A stretch of 64,000 nucleotides of DNA from a virus (IMGVR_UViG_3300034018_001348:62001-126000); one strand, 5' to 3'; positions 16,912-24,469 are shown, numbered from the stretch's first letter. Notes: a model not told the origin generated them from the letters alone. Translations and numbers: made by a program.

Positions 16912-17550
16912 ATGAATGAATTTAATAAAATAACTCGAACATATAATATCATTTCTGATATGAAAAAAAATAAAGTAACTGAGGCAACCGACATTAATGG
17001 TGTTGACGAATTAGTTTACAATCCTGTAACAAAAAAAGGCGGGGAGATAGGATACGGATATGACAATGGACAACGAAAAGAAGGGATGACTTGGTCCGGT
17101 CATGAAAATCATTTACACATAGGTTTTACCGACCGTAATGCCGCAATAGCAATCATAGATAAAGCACATTCGATGGGATTAAAAACTACTGAAAACCCAT
17201 ACGCAAAAAAAGACCCTAATAATAAAGTTGACAATGTTCACACAGGGGGGAGTTTACATTACAAAAATTTTCCGGGAACTCCGACAGTTGGGATGGCTGT
17301 TGATATTAGTGGTAACCAAATTAAAATTACGGAATTAATTAAATGGATAGAATCTAAATATTCTAAAGAGTCAAGTTCCTCATCAATAGACTCAAAAACC
17401 GGGACTGAAACCCCATCAGAAGAAGATGGTTATTTATCAAATTGGGCGGGTAATGTAGCTAAAACGATAATGCCGGTAGGAACATCAATCGATGTTCGTT
17501 CAATGGTTGGTCTTAAAGAAGAAATAGATAGGATTAAAAAATTATTATAA
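16912..17550 (+). CDS. M15-like peptidase candidate, permuted motif order
   Basis: 212 aa. Two His-containing motifs: GHENHLHIGFTDR (about 63-75) and GGSLHYKNFPGTPTVGMAVD (about 107-126). The second resembles the SxHxxGxAxD zinc motif of M15 D-Ala-D-Ala peptidases; the first resembles the HxH ligand that normally comes after it. The order is therefore reversed relative to known M15 enzymes. Ser/Thr-rich linker then a helical C-terminus. Late box upstream. A virion or lysis enzyme is the best guess, but activity is unproven. Confidence 0.6.
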   Translation: MNEFNKITRTYNIISDMKKNKVTEATDINGVDELVYNPVTKKGGEIGYGYDNGQRKEGMTWSGHENHLHIGFTDRNAAIAIIDKAHSMGLKTTENPYAKKDPNNKVDNVHTGGSLHYKNFPGTPTVGMAVDISGNQIKITELIKWIESKYSKESSSSSIDSKTGTETPSEEDGYLSNWAGNVAKTIMPVGTSIDVRSMVGLKEEIDRIKKLL

Positions 17551-17583
17551 AAAAAAACCATCTTTAATGATGGTTTTTTTTTT
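17551..17583. terminator. Bidirectional hairpin terminator
   Basis: AAAAAACCATC/GATGGTTTTTT stem between convergent genes, A-run on one side and T-run on the other. Confidence 0.85.
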
Positions 17584-17601
17584 ATATTTAATAATCTATT
17601 T

Positions 17602-18066
17602 TTATTTTAAAAATCTTAACTTATATACTGTGGAAAATATCAGTTCCTGAACTGTATCAATTTGGTTTTGGATGAACGATTCTTTAACACCTTTTCTTGC
17701 ATTATCAATCATTGTATCTAATGATTTGAAATAATTAATCACTTGTTCAGAACTCTTGTAGTCCTCGGTTTTAATTGAATCGTAATTTTTAATAACATCG
17801 TACTTACCTTGGTAACTTTCAATAATACCATCTACCAATGTATCAATCCCTTCATAGTATCCTTGTAATGCCTTATGTTCAGAATACGATTTGGTTTGTA
17901 AATGAAAAATGTGAACTTGAGTTTGTGAATGTAGTAATGTTGATACCATATTTTTAAACCCTGAATTACTTTTAGTGTTCGTATTTTCTTCTTTTTTACT
18001 TTCTTGTTCACTTAATCTCATTGCCTTAAAGAGCATTTCTTTGGTCATTGTTATTTTATCGTTCAT
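17602..18066 (-). CDS. DUF5856-like helical (ferritin-like) protein
   Basis: 154 aa. HIFHLQTKSYSEHKALQGYY then TLVDGIIESYQGKYDVI resembles phage DUF5856 proteins and the first helices of Dps/ferritin proteins (H...W/Q...H pattern). Several His/Glu positions could bind iron, but the full ferroxidase set is not evident. N-terminus MNDKITMTKEMLFKAMRLSE resembles the tag family; a TATTTATT box lies about 27 nt upstream. Confidence 0.7.
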   Translation of the reverse strand: MNDKITMTKEMLFKAMRLSEQESKKEENTNTKSNSGFKNMVSTLLHSQTQVHIFHLQTKSYSEHKALQGYYEGIDTLVDGIIESYQGKYDVIKNYDSIKTEDYKSSEQVINYFKSLDTMIDNARKGVKESFIQNQIDTVQELIFSTVYKLRFLK

Positions 18067-18098
18067 AATTTACTATTTTTGTTTAGCAATAAATATCA

Positions 18099-18449
18099 TT
18101 AGTTTATCAATTGTAATAATATATACGATAATTTATATCCGGTGAACGCCCCAAGAGCGGATGGAATTGGGAAAACAATTAACTGTCCCAAATCAGTAAC
18201 ATATTTGGGACGATTAACTATTTTACCCATGAAGAAGTAATAAGTTAAATACCCTAAGAATACTGCAATATCTGCCCTTGTCGAAATAAACACTACAAGC
18301 GTAGCACCAAGGAATCCAAATATAAAATTATCTCTTACTCCTTCGAATATTTCACGACGAGTTGCGGTTTTATATTCCTTAACTATTTTCTTAATTTTGG
18401 TCTTCCTTTGTTTAAAGAAATTTGGATTTAATTCTTCATTTTCCATCAT
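18099..18449 (-). CDS. Membrane protein
   Basis: About 116 aa from MMENEELNPNFFKQRKTKIK. Basic N-terminus then three hydrophobic segments (FIFGFLGATLVVFIST, VFLGYLTYYFFM, LIVFPIPSALGAFTGYKLSY). Overlaps the upstream primase-like gene by 14 nt. No family recognised; holin-like topology is possible. Confidence 0.7.
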   Translation of the reverse strand: MMENEELNPNFFKQRKTKIKKIVKEYKTATRREIFEGVRDNFIFGFLGATLVVFISTRADIAVFLGYLTYYFFMGKIVNRPKYVTDLGQLIVFPIPSALGAFTGYKLSYILLQLIN

Positions 18450-19044
18450 CCAATATATTAGGGTAATACAATAATGTCGGATTCTTTTTTTGAATGTCAA
18501 CATCCGGATAAAGTTTACTAAACTCCATCACATTGAATTTTTGAGTGATTAAATGGAACCCATTTTTAGTGGGAATCACTTTTTCAACTTTACTCCCAAC
18601 TGGCTGAATCTCCATAAGGTCCATGGTAATGTCCCTCAAGAATTTTTTATCCTTAGTGTCGATATCGATAATCCATCTCTTTTCCTGAGTTTTAATTTGT
18701 CCAACAACTGAATCAAATAACCCTTTTTGGACCTGAGCACCATTCTTAATCCTTTGGGCCAAGGTTGACAACATCTCCAATGATACATCTCGGTGATTTT
18801 GTTTTTGAACATGGATATACGCTCGGGCTTTAAACATCTCACAAAGTTGTTTAATCTCATCATACCTTTTATCAAGGTATTCAAGACTATCGACGCAGTA
18901 AGTTTTAATAGTTCTCACTGATTGGTGATTATCTCTCTCCCCTTCAGGTTGGTCTTTTTTCCTTTTGAATACATACAACATATAGAAGTCTCCCGGTTCG
19001 GAAAAATTTAATAAGGATTTTACTACGTCAATATTATCTATCAT
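18436..19044 (-). CDS. Primase-polymerase-like (AEP-fold) candidate
   Basis: 202 aa. RWIIDIDTKD (about 118-127) fits AEP motif I (hhhDhD/E) and IPTKNGFHLIT (about 155-165) fits motif II (s/G-x-G-x-H), with motif III not clearly placed. An HVQKQNHRDV segment precedes. Related proteins are carried by many large phages. DNA priming is inferred from two motifs only; it could be an inactive or RNA-directed relative. Confidence 0.6.
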   Translation of the reverse strand: MIDNIDVVKSLLNFSEPGDFYMLYVFKRKKDQPEGERDNHQSVRTIKTYCVDSLEYLDKRYDEIKQLCEMFKARAYIHVQKQNHRDVSLEMLSTLAQRIKNGAQVQKGLFDSVVGQIKTQEKRWIIDIDTKDKKFLRDITMDLMEIQPVGSKVEKVIPTKNGFHLITQKFNVMEFSKLYPDVDIQKKNPTLLYYPNILDDGK

Positions 19045-19049
19045 ATCTT

Positions 19050-19595
19050 TTATTTATTATCCATCCAATCAATTTTAGGACAGTATTTGTTATATTTTGC
19101 CTTTGCGAATTCCACCACCAAATAAGTTTTTTCTTCTTTTGGTTCACTCCATATTCTCCGACCATTCTCATCGTATTTTATCTTACGTTTTCGGTTCCGG
19201 TCTTTAAGAGCTGTAACACCTTCAATAACCCCAATCATAATTGATGCCATCCATAATATAGCACCTATTGTTCCCATAAAATCATAAAAACTATCTTTAG
19301 TTGGTAATATAAAAAACCAACCAATAAATGACAACATGCAAAAGATGAAGAACAATAAAAAATAAAACAACACTCCAATCCCAATACGCTTTCCGGTACT
19401 ATTATCATTATATTCGTAATCTTTATCATAAAGTTCCATAACAATCGATGGAAGACCAACCAAAGAATAAGGGATTAACACTAACCAAGCTAACACCAAT
19501 TTCCAAAAATAAGGACATAAGTTGTTTGGTAAAACATTTGTTCCGTAGAACCATCTGTACAGTTTTGAACTGATTGAATTCGAATTTAATTTCAT
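19050..19595 (-). CDS. Polytopic membrane protein
   Basis: 181 aa. Conserved-looking N-terminus KLYRWFYGTNVLPNNLCPYF, then about four transmembrane helices (WKLVLAWLVLIPYSLVGLPS; GVLFYFLLFFIFCMLSFIGW; TIGAILWMASIMIGVI) and a basic cytosolic tail. Similar proteins occur in other large phages; function unknown. Host-type promoter TATCTTTG about 20 nt upstream. Confidence 0.75.
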   Translation of the reverse strand: MKLNSNSISSKLYRWFYGTNVLPNNLCPYFWKLVLAWLVLIPYSLVGLPSIVMELYDKDYEYNDNSTGKRIGIGVLFYFLLFFIFCMLSFIGWFFILPTKDSFYDFMGTIGAILWMASIMIGVIEGVTALKDRNRKRKIKYDENGRRIWSEPKEEKTYLVVEFAKAKYNKYCPKIDWMDNK

Positions 19596-19643
19596 ATTTT
19601 TATATTTTTGACAAAGATAATACTTTTTTTCATTACACCAAAT

Positions 19644-19681
19644 AAAAAACCCCCAAATTAAAAATAATCTGAGGGTTTTTA
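19644..19681. terminator. Hairpin terminator
   Basis: AAAAACCC ... GGGTTTTT stem with a long loop between a leftward gene end and the next unit. Confidence 0.6.
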
Positions 19682-19697
19682 TAATCCTTATTTTTTT

Positions 19698-20003
19698 TTA
19701 TTCCATAAAATCGTTGTCATCGTAATCAAATTCACCAACTTCAGTGCCACCCATTTTTGTTCCATATGGGATGTCTTTTGGGTGAGATTCGTAACCTAAT
19801 TCTTCACCATAAGAATTTGGGTGAAATCCAAGTCCGTGTTGGTAGGTACCAACAATTTTACCGGTTTCAATGTCTTTTACTAATCTTTCAGGTCGTTTTT
19901 TGGTGGTTTCATAATGAGATTGTTCTGAAATAACCTTTCCTGATTTATACCCAAAAAGGTATTTTATATCACCTAATTCTTCAGTTAATATTTTCTTATC
20001 CAT
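19698..20003 (-). CDS. Tagged small hypothetical protein
   Basis: 101 aa. The N-terminus MDKKILTEELGDIKYLFGYK ending in VISEQ belongs to the second tag type (compare ERVKLMMSYDMSKTLNEN at 41179). The remainder is polar, G/Y/D-rich. TATTTATA box about 20 nt upstream. Confidence 0.75.
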   Translation of the reverse strand: MDKKILTEELGDIKYLFGYKSGKVISEQSHYETTKKRPERLVKDIETGKIVGTYQHGLGFHPNSYGEELGYESHPKDIPYGTKMGGTEVGEFDYDDNDFME

Positions 20004-20177
20004 TTTAATTGTTTTAATATAAATATAACGTATAATAAAAAACCCCCAAGTTTCCTCGGAGGTTATATGTAGGGTTGCCGGGTACCTAAACTGATTAACG
20101 ACAATCAGACCATCGTTCGCGACCTGTAAGAGTCCAACGACTGATATTATACTATACTTACACTCAAATATCTATTG

Positions 20178-20250
20178 TGGCCCCGGAGAATTACGATATC
20201 CCGACTTCTACATTATGAGTGTAGCACTCTAACCTCTGAGTTACGAGACC
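20178..20250 (-). tRNA. tRNA-Met(CAT), unusual T-loop
   Basis: Acceptor GGTCTCG/CGGGGCC (G-U rich), D-arm ACTC..GAGT, anticodon arm CTACA-CTCATAA-TGTAG. The T-arm is GGGAT-ATCGTAA-TTCTC: loop ATCGTAA instead of TTCGAAT. Last tRNA of the cluster in transcription order. Confidence 0.75.
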
Positions 20251-20341
20251 TTAAATTAGGTTTTGGTGTAAACACCCTACACGACTTTAACCTAAAAAGT
20301 ACACTGAGTAATTTAAAACCCTCAGCGGTTTAATTGTTAAC

Positions 20342-20572
20342 CTATTGGTGGTGTTTTATATACCGACCAAACTTATCCACCCTCACAGAGAGTTTCTCCA
20401 ATCTAAAGTTCCATTCTTTGAACTTTCCTAAGCCCGATTTTACTCTTGCTTGTTTAATCGCAGATTCTTCTGCCTTCTCACGTCCGTCTTCTGTTGTTTC
20501 AACAAAAAACGTGGGAGCCTGAACACCGTTTCTAACGGGAACTACTCTCCAAATTCTCAATTTCTGAGTCAT
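20342..20572 (-). CDS. Small basic hypothetical protein inside the RNA cluster
   Basis: 76 aa, basic (RIWRVVPVRNGVQAPTFFVE ... RVKSGLGKFKEW). Regular beta-alpha composition and a clean start argue it is real. It sits between tRNA genes; a link to tRNA function is only positional. Confidence 0.6.
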   Translation of the reverse strand: MTQKLRIWRVVPVRNGVQAPTFFVETTEDGREKAEESAIKQARVKSGLGKFKEWNFRLEKLSVRVDKFGRYIKHHQ

Positions 20573-20758
20573 AAATTTTAGCTAATAGCTAAAACTATGT
20601 GGAGTTCGGATTTTGGTTTTTCATATTGATAATTTACACATTTTCTAATTAAAAGAAATATTAAACATATGGTGGTCTATCACCTCACATTTTCAACGGG
20701 TCCAATTTTATGTGTGCCTCACTGGTTTACTTCTGCAATGTCACTTTAATGTTTAATA
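20573..20758. other. Non-coding stretch with stem-forming repeats
   Basis: No reading frame. Contains CTAATAGCTAAAACTATG and ATATTAAACAT...ATGTTTAATAT (8-10 bp inverted pair at about 20670 and 20750), so another stem-closed structure is likely. Confidence 0.4.
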
Positions 20759-21556
20759 TTACTTATTTTGGACAATTTTTATCATTTCCATAATCCCATA
20801 ATTTTTACACCATTTTCTAACCGCATTATCACTAACATTATAATGACGACCAACGGATGTAAATGTCTTGTGTTTCTCAAAAATTTCCAATAATTCAGGA
20901 ACTTTTGGGATTATGTTATTTATTCTTTTTCCTTCATAATAACACTCAATAGAACAATATTTTTTACTTTTTCCAGTATATTCTCCGTTACAAGTTAAAC
21001 ATTGTTTAATTTCTTTTTCCTTTGGTGGTAATTTAACTAACTCGGCATTTGTTAAATTATTTAACCACTCTATGGATGGTTCTGATTTTTTTGTTTTTAC
21101 ATTTTTACCTCGATAATTATTAGTCATAGCGTGACAATTAGGGCATAATATTTGTAAATTATTTAATCTATTATCATTTGAATCACCATTTATATGATGT
21201 AATTCTAATTTAATTGGTTGTTCCATCCATTGTGATAATCCACAACATTCACAGGTTTTAGTTTTTAACCCGTCTTCAATTAATCGTTTTCTTAAATTAT
21301 GACTCCCATAAACAGAACCTTTAATTAATATTTTATCCAAACTCATTGGTGGGATAACTTTTCTATATCTATCACCCTGATTCCAACCTTGTCCGGTAAA
21401 ATGGGATGTATCAATATTAAATTCTGTAATTTTATTTCTGAGTGTTTTATAATTTCCACCAGCAGCAATAATCCCTAATTTTTTACAAACTTCAGATATT
21501 GACAACGATTCTTTAATAACTTGTTCTAAACTCTCTTTTGTGTGTTTATATTTCAT
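20759..21556 (-). CDS. HNH homing endonuclease
   Basis: 265 aa. HNH core LELHHINGDSNDNRLNNLQI ... CPNCHAMTNNYRGKN (about 115-150) with flanking zinc knuckles CECC and CLTC/CSIEC. N-terminal and C-terminal helix-turn-helix-like parts (ISEVCKKLGI; TSVGRHYNVSDNAVRKWCKN). Free-standing phage homing type, inserted in the tRNA cluster. TATTTATA lies about 17 nt upstream. Confidence 0.9.
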   Translation of the reverse strand: MKYKHTKESLEQVIKESLSISEVCKKLGIIAAGGNYKTLRNKITEFNIDTSHFTGQGWNQGDRYRKVIPPMSLDKILIKGSVYGSHNLRKRLIEDGLKTKTCECCGLSQWMEQPIKLELHHINGDSNDNRLNNLQILCPNCHAMTNNYRGKNVKTKKSEPSIEWLNNLTNAELVKLPPKEKEIKQCLTCNGEYTGKSKKYCSIECYYEGKRINNIIPKVPELLEIFEKHKTFTSVGRHYNVSDNAVRKWCKNYGIMEMIKIVQNK

Positions 21557-21633
21557 AATGTTCCTTTATTATAAATATCTCGAACCTACACAAAGTTTAA
21601 GTTTTTTAATTATTTTTTACGATTACCTTTTTG

Positions 21634-21718
21634 TACCCGGAGAGGGACTTGAACCCTCAACCCCCTTACGGAGGACTAGATTTTAAGTCTAGCGTGTATA
21701 CCATTCCACCACCCGGGT
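21634..21718 (-). tRNA. tRNA-Leu(TAA)
   Basis: Acceptor ACCCGGG/TCCGGGT, class II D-arm, anticodon arm CTAGA-CTTAAAA-TCTAG, long variable arm, T-loop TTCAAGT. Discriminator A. Confidence 0.92.
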
Positions 21719-21723
21719 AGTTG

Positions 21724-21799
21724 TTGATAAGGTGGGTTTCGAACCCACGGACTCTCGGCAGTTACCCACCGAGTGTTTCGCCAACAAAACTTCTTACCA
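21724..21799 (-). tRNA. tRNA with enlarged anticodon loop, identity unresolved
   Basis: Acceptor TGGTAAG/CTTATCA, D-arm GTTT..AAAC, canonical T-arm GTGGG-TTCGAAA-CCCAC. The anticodon stem CTCGG/CCGAG encloses a 10-nt loop TGGGTAACTG (8 nt if the T-G pair closes). No standard 7-nt anticodon loop can be drawn; GGT (Thr) is one possible reading. Confidence 0.7.
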
Positions 21800-22013
21800 A
21801 TCCTTCCACCAATGAGATTATTTTGGTGTAGATGTCCACAGTTTTTCTATTCAAAACCCATCGCGTCTTACCGCTTAAAAGTCAACAACTACTCGGAGGG
21901 ATTGTTGTCAGTTCCCTTTATTCCGACAGACCCCCTCTGTAAAACCGTATGAGGCGTCAGCTACATCATTATTTCGAACGATGCCAAATCATTGAGTATC
22001 TCTATCTCATTTG
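21800..22013. other. Structured spacer in tRNA cluster
   Basis: No protein gene. On the minus strand it holds a D-arm-like AGCGGTAAGACGC and a T-arm-like CATCGTTCGAAATAATGATG, but no matching acceptor strands, so it may be a degenerate tRNA pair or a different RNA. Confidence 0.4.
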
Positions 22014-22103
22014 TTGTTAGAACAGGAATCGAACCCGTGCTCTGCCGAAGATACCCCACTTTCGTGAATCGACGACCAAATACTACCACTATATCATCTA
22101 ACA
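22014..22103 (-). tRNA. tRNA-like gene, anticodon unresolved
   Basis: Perfect acceptor TGTTAGA/TCTAACA, D-arm ATATAGTGGTAGTAT, T-arm ACGGG-TTCGATT-CCTGT. About 41 nt lie between D-arm and T-arm instead of about 23, including CGAA..TTCG and TCGT..ACGA hairpins, and no standard anticodon arm is visible. Confidence 0.6.
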
Positions 22104-22107
22104 ATTG

Positions 22108-22182
22108 AGGTTCCTGTCAGAATCGAACTGACTCTATTCGGGGTTACAAAACCCGTGCACCACCTTTTATGCGTAGGAACCC
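22108..22182 (-). tRNA. tRNA-Thr(TGT)
   Basis: Acceptor GGTTCCT/AGGAACC, anticodon loop TTTGTAA, T-arm GTCAG-TTCGATT-CTGAC. Confidence 0.9.
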
Positions 22183-22393
22183 TGTTGCAGAGTATTTTTT
22201 TTAAGTAGAAGTCAACTCTGTCTCTTAAACTACTAAAAGAAACTGTCCAAGGTCTATCCTGCTTTCGCTGTCCAGATTTTTCTCTGTTTCTTTTAACATC
22301 ATCACTTCGGCCACATTGGGAGAACCGCAGTTCCCACGTTGTTTAAGGAGGTAGTTTGGCGGTGTATCACACCGAGTTATGATAATGTATTTG
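22183..22393. other. Structured spacer in tRNA cluster
   Basis: No protein gene. Hairpins include GGGA(G)AAC-CGCA-GTTCCC at about 22319, CGGTG-TATCA-CACCG at about 22360, and CAGAGT...ACTCTG at 22188-22220, besides the stem-closed RNA at 22235-22294. Confidence 0.5.
22235..22294 (-). ncRNA. Stem-closed structured RNA candidate
   Basis: Ends AAAAGAAAC/GTTTCTTTT pair over 9 bp. On the minus strand the interior contains CTGGACAGCGAAAGCAGG with a GC-closed GAAA tetraloop. Same architecture as other non-tRNA RNAs between the tRNAs. Confidence 0.45.
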
Positions 22394-22467
22394 TACCCCC
22401 GGTGAGAGTCGAACTCACAAAACTCTTCATCCTAAGTGAAGCGGCTTTCCCGTTTGCCCACGAGGGT
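22394..22467 (-). tRNA. tRNA with TAG anticodon (Leu) but short variable loop
   Basis: Acceptor ACCCTCG/CGGGGGT, anticodon arm CTTCA-CTTAGGA-TGAAG, variable loop AGTTTT, T-arm GTGAG-TTCGACT-CTCAC. Anticodon TAG reads CUA (Leu), yet leucine tRNAs normally have a long variable arm. Confidence 0.85.
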
Positions 22468-22474
22468 ATTATTG

Positions 22475-22547
22475 TATCCTTATCGGGATTCGAACCCAAA
22501 CGACAAATTTAGAAGATTTGTATGCCAATCCATTACATCATAAGGAC
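22475..22547 (-). tRNA. tRNA-Arg(TCT)
   Basis: Acceptor GTCCTTA/TAAGGAT, anticodon arm CAAAT-CTTCTAA-ATTTG, T-loop TTCGAAT. Confidence 0.92.
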
Positions 22548-22560
22548 GTTTTTTTTTTTG

Positions 22561-22634
22561 AGACGATAGTCGGTCTCGAACCGACCTTATTCCACATTGG
22601 AAGTGTGGTGCCATACCTACTAGGCGATACCGTC
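22561..22634 (-). tRNA. tRNA-Gly(TCC)
   Basis: Acceptor GACGGTA/TATCGTC, anticodon arm CCACA-CTTCCAA-TGTGG, T-arm GTCGG-TTCGAGA-CCGAC. Confidence 0.92.
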
Positions 22635-22714
22635 ATTTTTTGGGTAGATTCAGACTAGTACTGTCTACCGGGACCTCAAGTTTGAATTTCTTCAGGGAAT
22701 TGAGACACATTCGT

Positions 22715-22784
22715 AGCAGGTGCTGGATTCGAACCAACGACCTAGAGGTTATGAGCCTCCCGAGCTACCTCTGCTCTAACCTGC
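22715..22784 (-). tRNA. tRNA-Met(CAT)
   Basis: Acceptor GCAGGT/ACCTGC, D-arm GAGC..GCTC, anticodon arm GGAGG-CTCATAA-CCTCT, canonical T-arm GTTGG-TTCGAAT-CCAGC. Could be a tRNA-Ile2 if the wobble C is modified. Confidence 0.88.
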
Positions 22785-22802
22785 AATTTATTTGTTTTTA
22801 GT

Positions 22803-22876
22803 AGCGAAGTACAGGTACCGCCCCTGTCTTATGTCAAGTTTATGAGACTTGCGGAAACTCTATGCCCCCCACTCGC
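22803..22876 (-). tRNA. tRNA-like with CAT anticodon and unusual T-loop
   Basis: Anticodon arm CAAGT-CTCATAA-ACTTG is clear. T-arm ACAGG-GGCGGTA-CCTGT has a good stem but a loop without TTC. Acceptor GCGAG/TTCGC pairs over 5 bp only. Confidence 0.65.
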
Positions 22877-22893
22877 GATGTATTATTTAATTG

Positions 22894-22969
22894 CGGTCCC
22901 GGAGGGTTTCGAACCCTCATTTTAGAGCAGTGACAGTGCAATTCCCCTACCAATGGGGCTCACAAGACC
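22894..22969 (-). tRNA. tRNA-Asp(GTC)
   Basis: Acceptor GGTCTTG/CGGGACC, anticodon loop CTGTCAC on a weak stem (GCA/TGC), T-arm GAGGG-TTCGAAA-CCCTC, discriminator G as usual for Asp. Confidence 0.8.
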
Positions 22970-23069
22970 AAAATTTTCAATTCAAAGGTGACTATCCTAT
23001 AACAATTGAAGGAGAAAGAACCGTGTTTCCCGGGTAGTGACTTCCCGTATTCTGTCTTTCTGTTTTTTG

Positions 23070-23143
23070 TGGAACTGACGGGGGTCGAACCCGCATACCT
23101 TCTCGTTGCAAACGAGCTATTCAGCCAATTGAACTACAGCCCC
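23070..23143 (-). tRNA. tRNA-Ala(TGC)
   Basis: Acceptor GGGGCTG/CAGTTCC, anticodon loop TTTGCAA on a CTCG/CGAG stem, T-arm GCGGG-TTCGACC-CCCGT. The G-U pairs in the acceptor (GGG/TTC) fit the alanine identity region. Confidence 0.9.
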
Positions 23144-23208
23144 AATTATTCGTCTTTCCGAATCGTCAACATTGTGTAATTAGGGGACACGTTGCTCATA
23201 ACCCTTGT

Positions 23209-23278
23209 ACTGCCACGGAGAATCGAACTCCGATTTTATGGATGAAAACCATATATCCTGACCGTTAGATGATGGCAG
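23209..23278 (-). tRNA. tRNA-Glu(TTC)
   Basis: Acceptor CTGCCAT/GTGGCAG, anticodon arm TATGG-TTTTCAT-CCATA, T-arm CGGAG-TTCGATT-CTCCG. First tRNA after the promoter at 23326. Confidence 0.9.
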
Positions 23279-23325
23279 CTTATGAATAACCAATATTTCA
23301 ATTAACTTGTTTCTTTTTGATGGTA

Positions 23326-23333
23326 CAAAGATA
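23326..23333 (-). promoter_or_regulatory. Host-type -7 element TATCTTTG driving tRNAs
   Basis: Minus-strand GCATTATCTTTGTACC, about 48 nt upstream of tRNA-Glu. Confidence 0.6.
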
Positions 23334-23358
23334 ATGCTTTATTTCATTCTACCAAACT

Positions 23359-23457
23359 TTACTCTTCTTTTTTTTCTTCTTCGACTAAAACATTTTTTAA
23401 TCCGTAGGTTACTCCCAATATCGGTGAGTAATCCATAACCAACTCTTCTCTAATCAT
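23359..23457 (-). CDS. Very small hypothetical protein
   Basis: 32 aa (MIREELVMDYSPILGVTYGL...), ending in an E/K-rich tail. Overlaps the next upstream small gene by 8 nt, which supports coupled translation. Confidence 0.45.
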   Translation of the reverse strand: MIREELVMDYSPILGVTYGLKNVLVEEEKKEE

Positions 23458-23581
23458 ACCTGTTATTATTATTTTTAGTTATTGTATCAATATATTTTTT
23501 ACCTGCGAGTATCAATACCAGTAAACATACCAACAATCCACCCATTATGACCAATATTTGTTCTCCTGTATATTCTTCCAT
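23450..23581 (-). CDS. Small single-span membrane protein
   Basis: 43 aa from MEEYTGEQILVIMGGLLVCL; one transmembrane helix (ILVIMGGLLVCLLVLILAG) and a basic/polar tail. A longer frame starting at 23701 overlaps the lipoprotein gene and is less likely. Confidence 0.55.
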   Translation of the reverse strand: MEEYTGEQILVIMGGLLVCLLVLILAGKKYIDTITKNNNNRYD

Positions 23582-23585
23582 AACT

Positions 23586-23828
23586 TTAATTTGATTTTCT
23601 CCAATTATTGGTGTTATAAATACAAAATTGTGAACCCACTTGGGCGTTTCTCCAATCATTCGGGTATAGATAAAATAATTTATCATCTCCGGTACATTCA
23701 TTTCTAATTACAACAGAATAATCTCTCACTCTATTACTAATTACTAGCCCACAATTACAACTCACATATCCATCAACAGAACAAGATAAGAATAGTGGGA
23801 TGGACATAATTAAAATTAATTTTTTCAT
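23586..23828 (-). CDS. Small lipoprotein
   Basis: 80 aa. Signal peptide MKKLILIMSIPLFLSC ends in a lipobox (LFLS-C16), then a Cys-containing mature part (CNCG, RNECTGDD). Host-type promoter TACCTTTG lies 20-30 nt upstream. Could alter the cell surface or act as an outer-membrane spanin; no direct evidence. Confidence 0.75.
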   Translation of the reverse strand: MKKLILIMSIPLFLSCSVDGYVSCNCGLVISNRVRDYSVVIRNECTGDDKLFYLYPNDWRNAQVGSQFCIYNTNNWRKSN

Positions 23829-23884
23829 AATCCTTTTATTTGTTACAAAGGTAATACATTATTTCATTCTACCAAATAAAAACA

Positions 23885-23920
23885 AAAAAAAAATCCACCT
23901 TTTTTGAAGATGGATTTTTA
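23885..23920. terminator. Hairpin terminator
   Basis: AAAAATCCACCT/AGATGGATTTTT stem between divergently oriented A and T runs. Confidence 0.7.
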
Positions 23921-23946
23921 AATATTTTTTTTTACTTAAATATATA

Positions 23947-24021
23947 TCATACCATCTCCTTCCAAGTCGTATCTCTACCCTCAGTTCCCGCTATCGTAAG
24001 TAATATGTTTAAAGTTTGCAT
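23947..24021 (-). CDS. 24-aa reading frame behind a late box
   Basis: MQTLNILLTIAGTEGRDTTW then KEMV and TGA. A TATTTATT box (top 24045-24052) lies about 25 nt upstream, as for larger late genes, and a terminator follows. Could instead be a small RNA. Confidence 0.35.
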   Translation of the reverse strand: MQTLNILLTIAGTEGRDTTWKEMV

Positions 24022-24082
24022 TTTCTGTGTTATTGTAATTTCTAATAAATATACACCTTTTTATAAAAGTGTCAAGTATTAA

Positions 24083-24469
24083 TTATTTATTTTCTATAAG
24101 TTCATCTAAAACAGCCGGAATGTATTGTTTAAACAATTTAATTGCATTCATTTTAAGTTCAATCATTTCCTTAATATTGTCAGATAATTTTTTAATCTTA
24201 TCGTATTCATCCGGAGTTAATAAGAACACTTCTTTTGGTATAGTGTTATATGTCTTCCCTATAATTGGACTTGTTATTTCAATAATATTGGTATCTCCAT
24301 CGTAATAATACGGTGTTAACCCCTGAGACTTAAATTTAAGTAAACTCATTGGAGTTATATCAAAATCTAATATTTTTCTATTCTCCGGAAGTTTTGGTTT
24401 ATCCATCATTTCTTTGTGTTGGTTTAATATATCGTCTTTTTCTTCTTCGGTAATTATAAATTTTCTCAT
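24083..24469 (-). CDS. Tagged hypothetical protein
   Basis: 128 aa. N-terminus MRKFIITEEEKDDILNQHKE is the clearest member of the ITE tag family. The body is mixed with a helical C-terminus (KKLSDNIKEMIELKMNAIKL). Late box TATTTATT at 24473-24480, 3 nt before ATG. Confidence 0.8.
   Translation of the reverse strand: MRKFIITEEEKDDILNQHKEMMDKPKLPENRKILDFDITPMSLLKFKSQGLTPYYYDGDTNIIEITSPIIGKTYNTIPKEVFLLTPDEYDKIKKLSDNIKEMIELKMNAIKLFKQYIPAVLDELIENK

Noticed and set aside
20074-20160. A further tRNA downstream of tRNA-Met(20178)
   Set aside because: A T-arm-like hairpin CTGAT..ATCAG is present but no acceptor partner or anticodon arm can be drawn.
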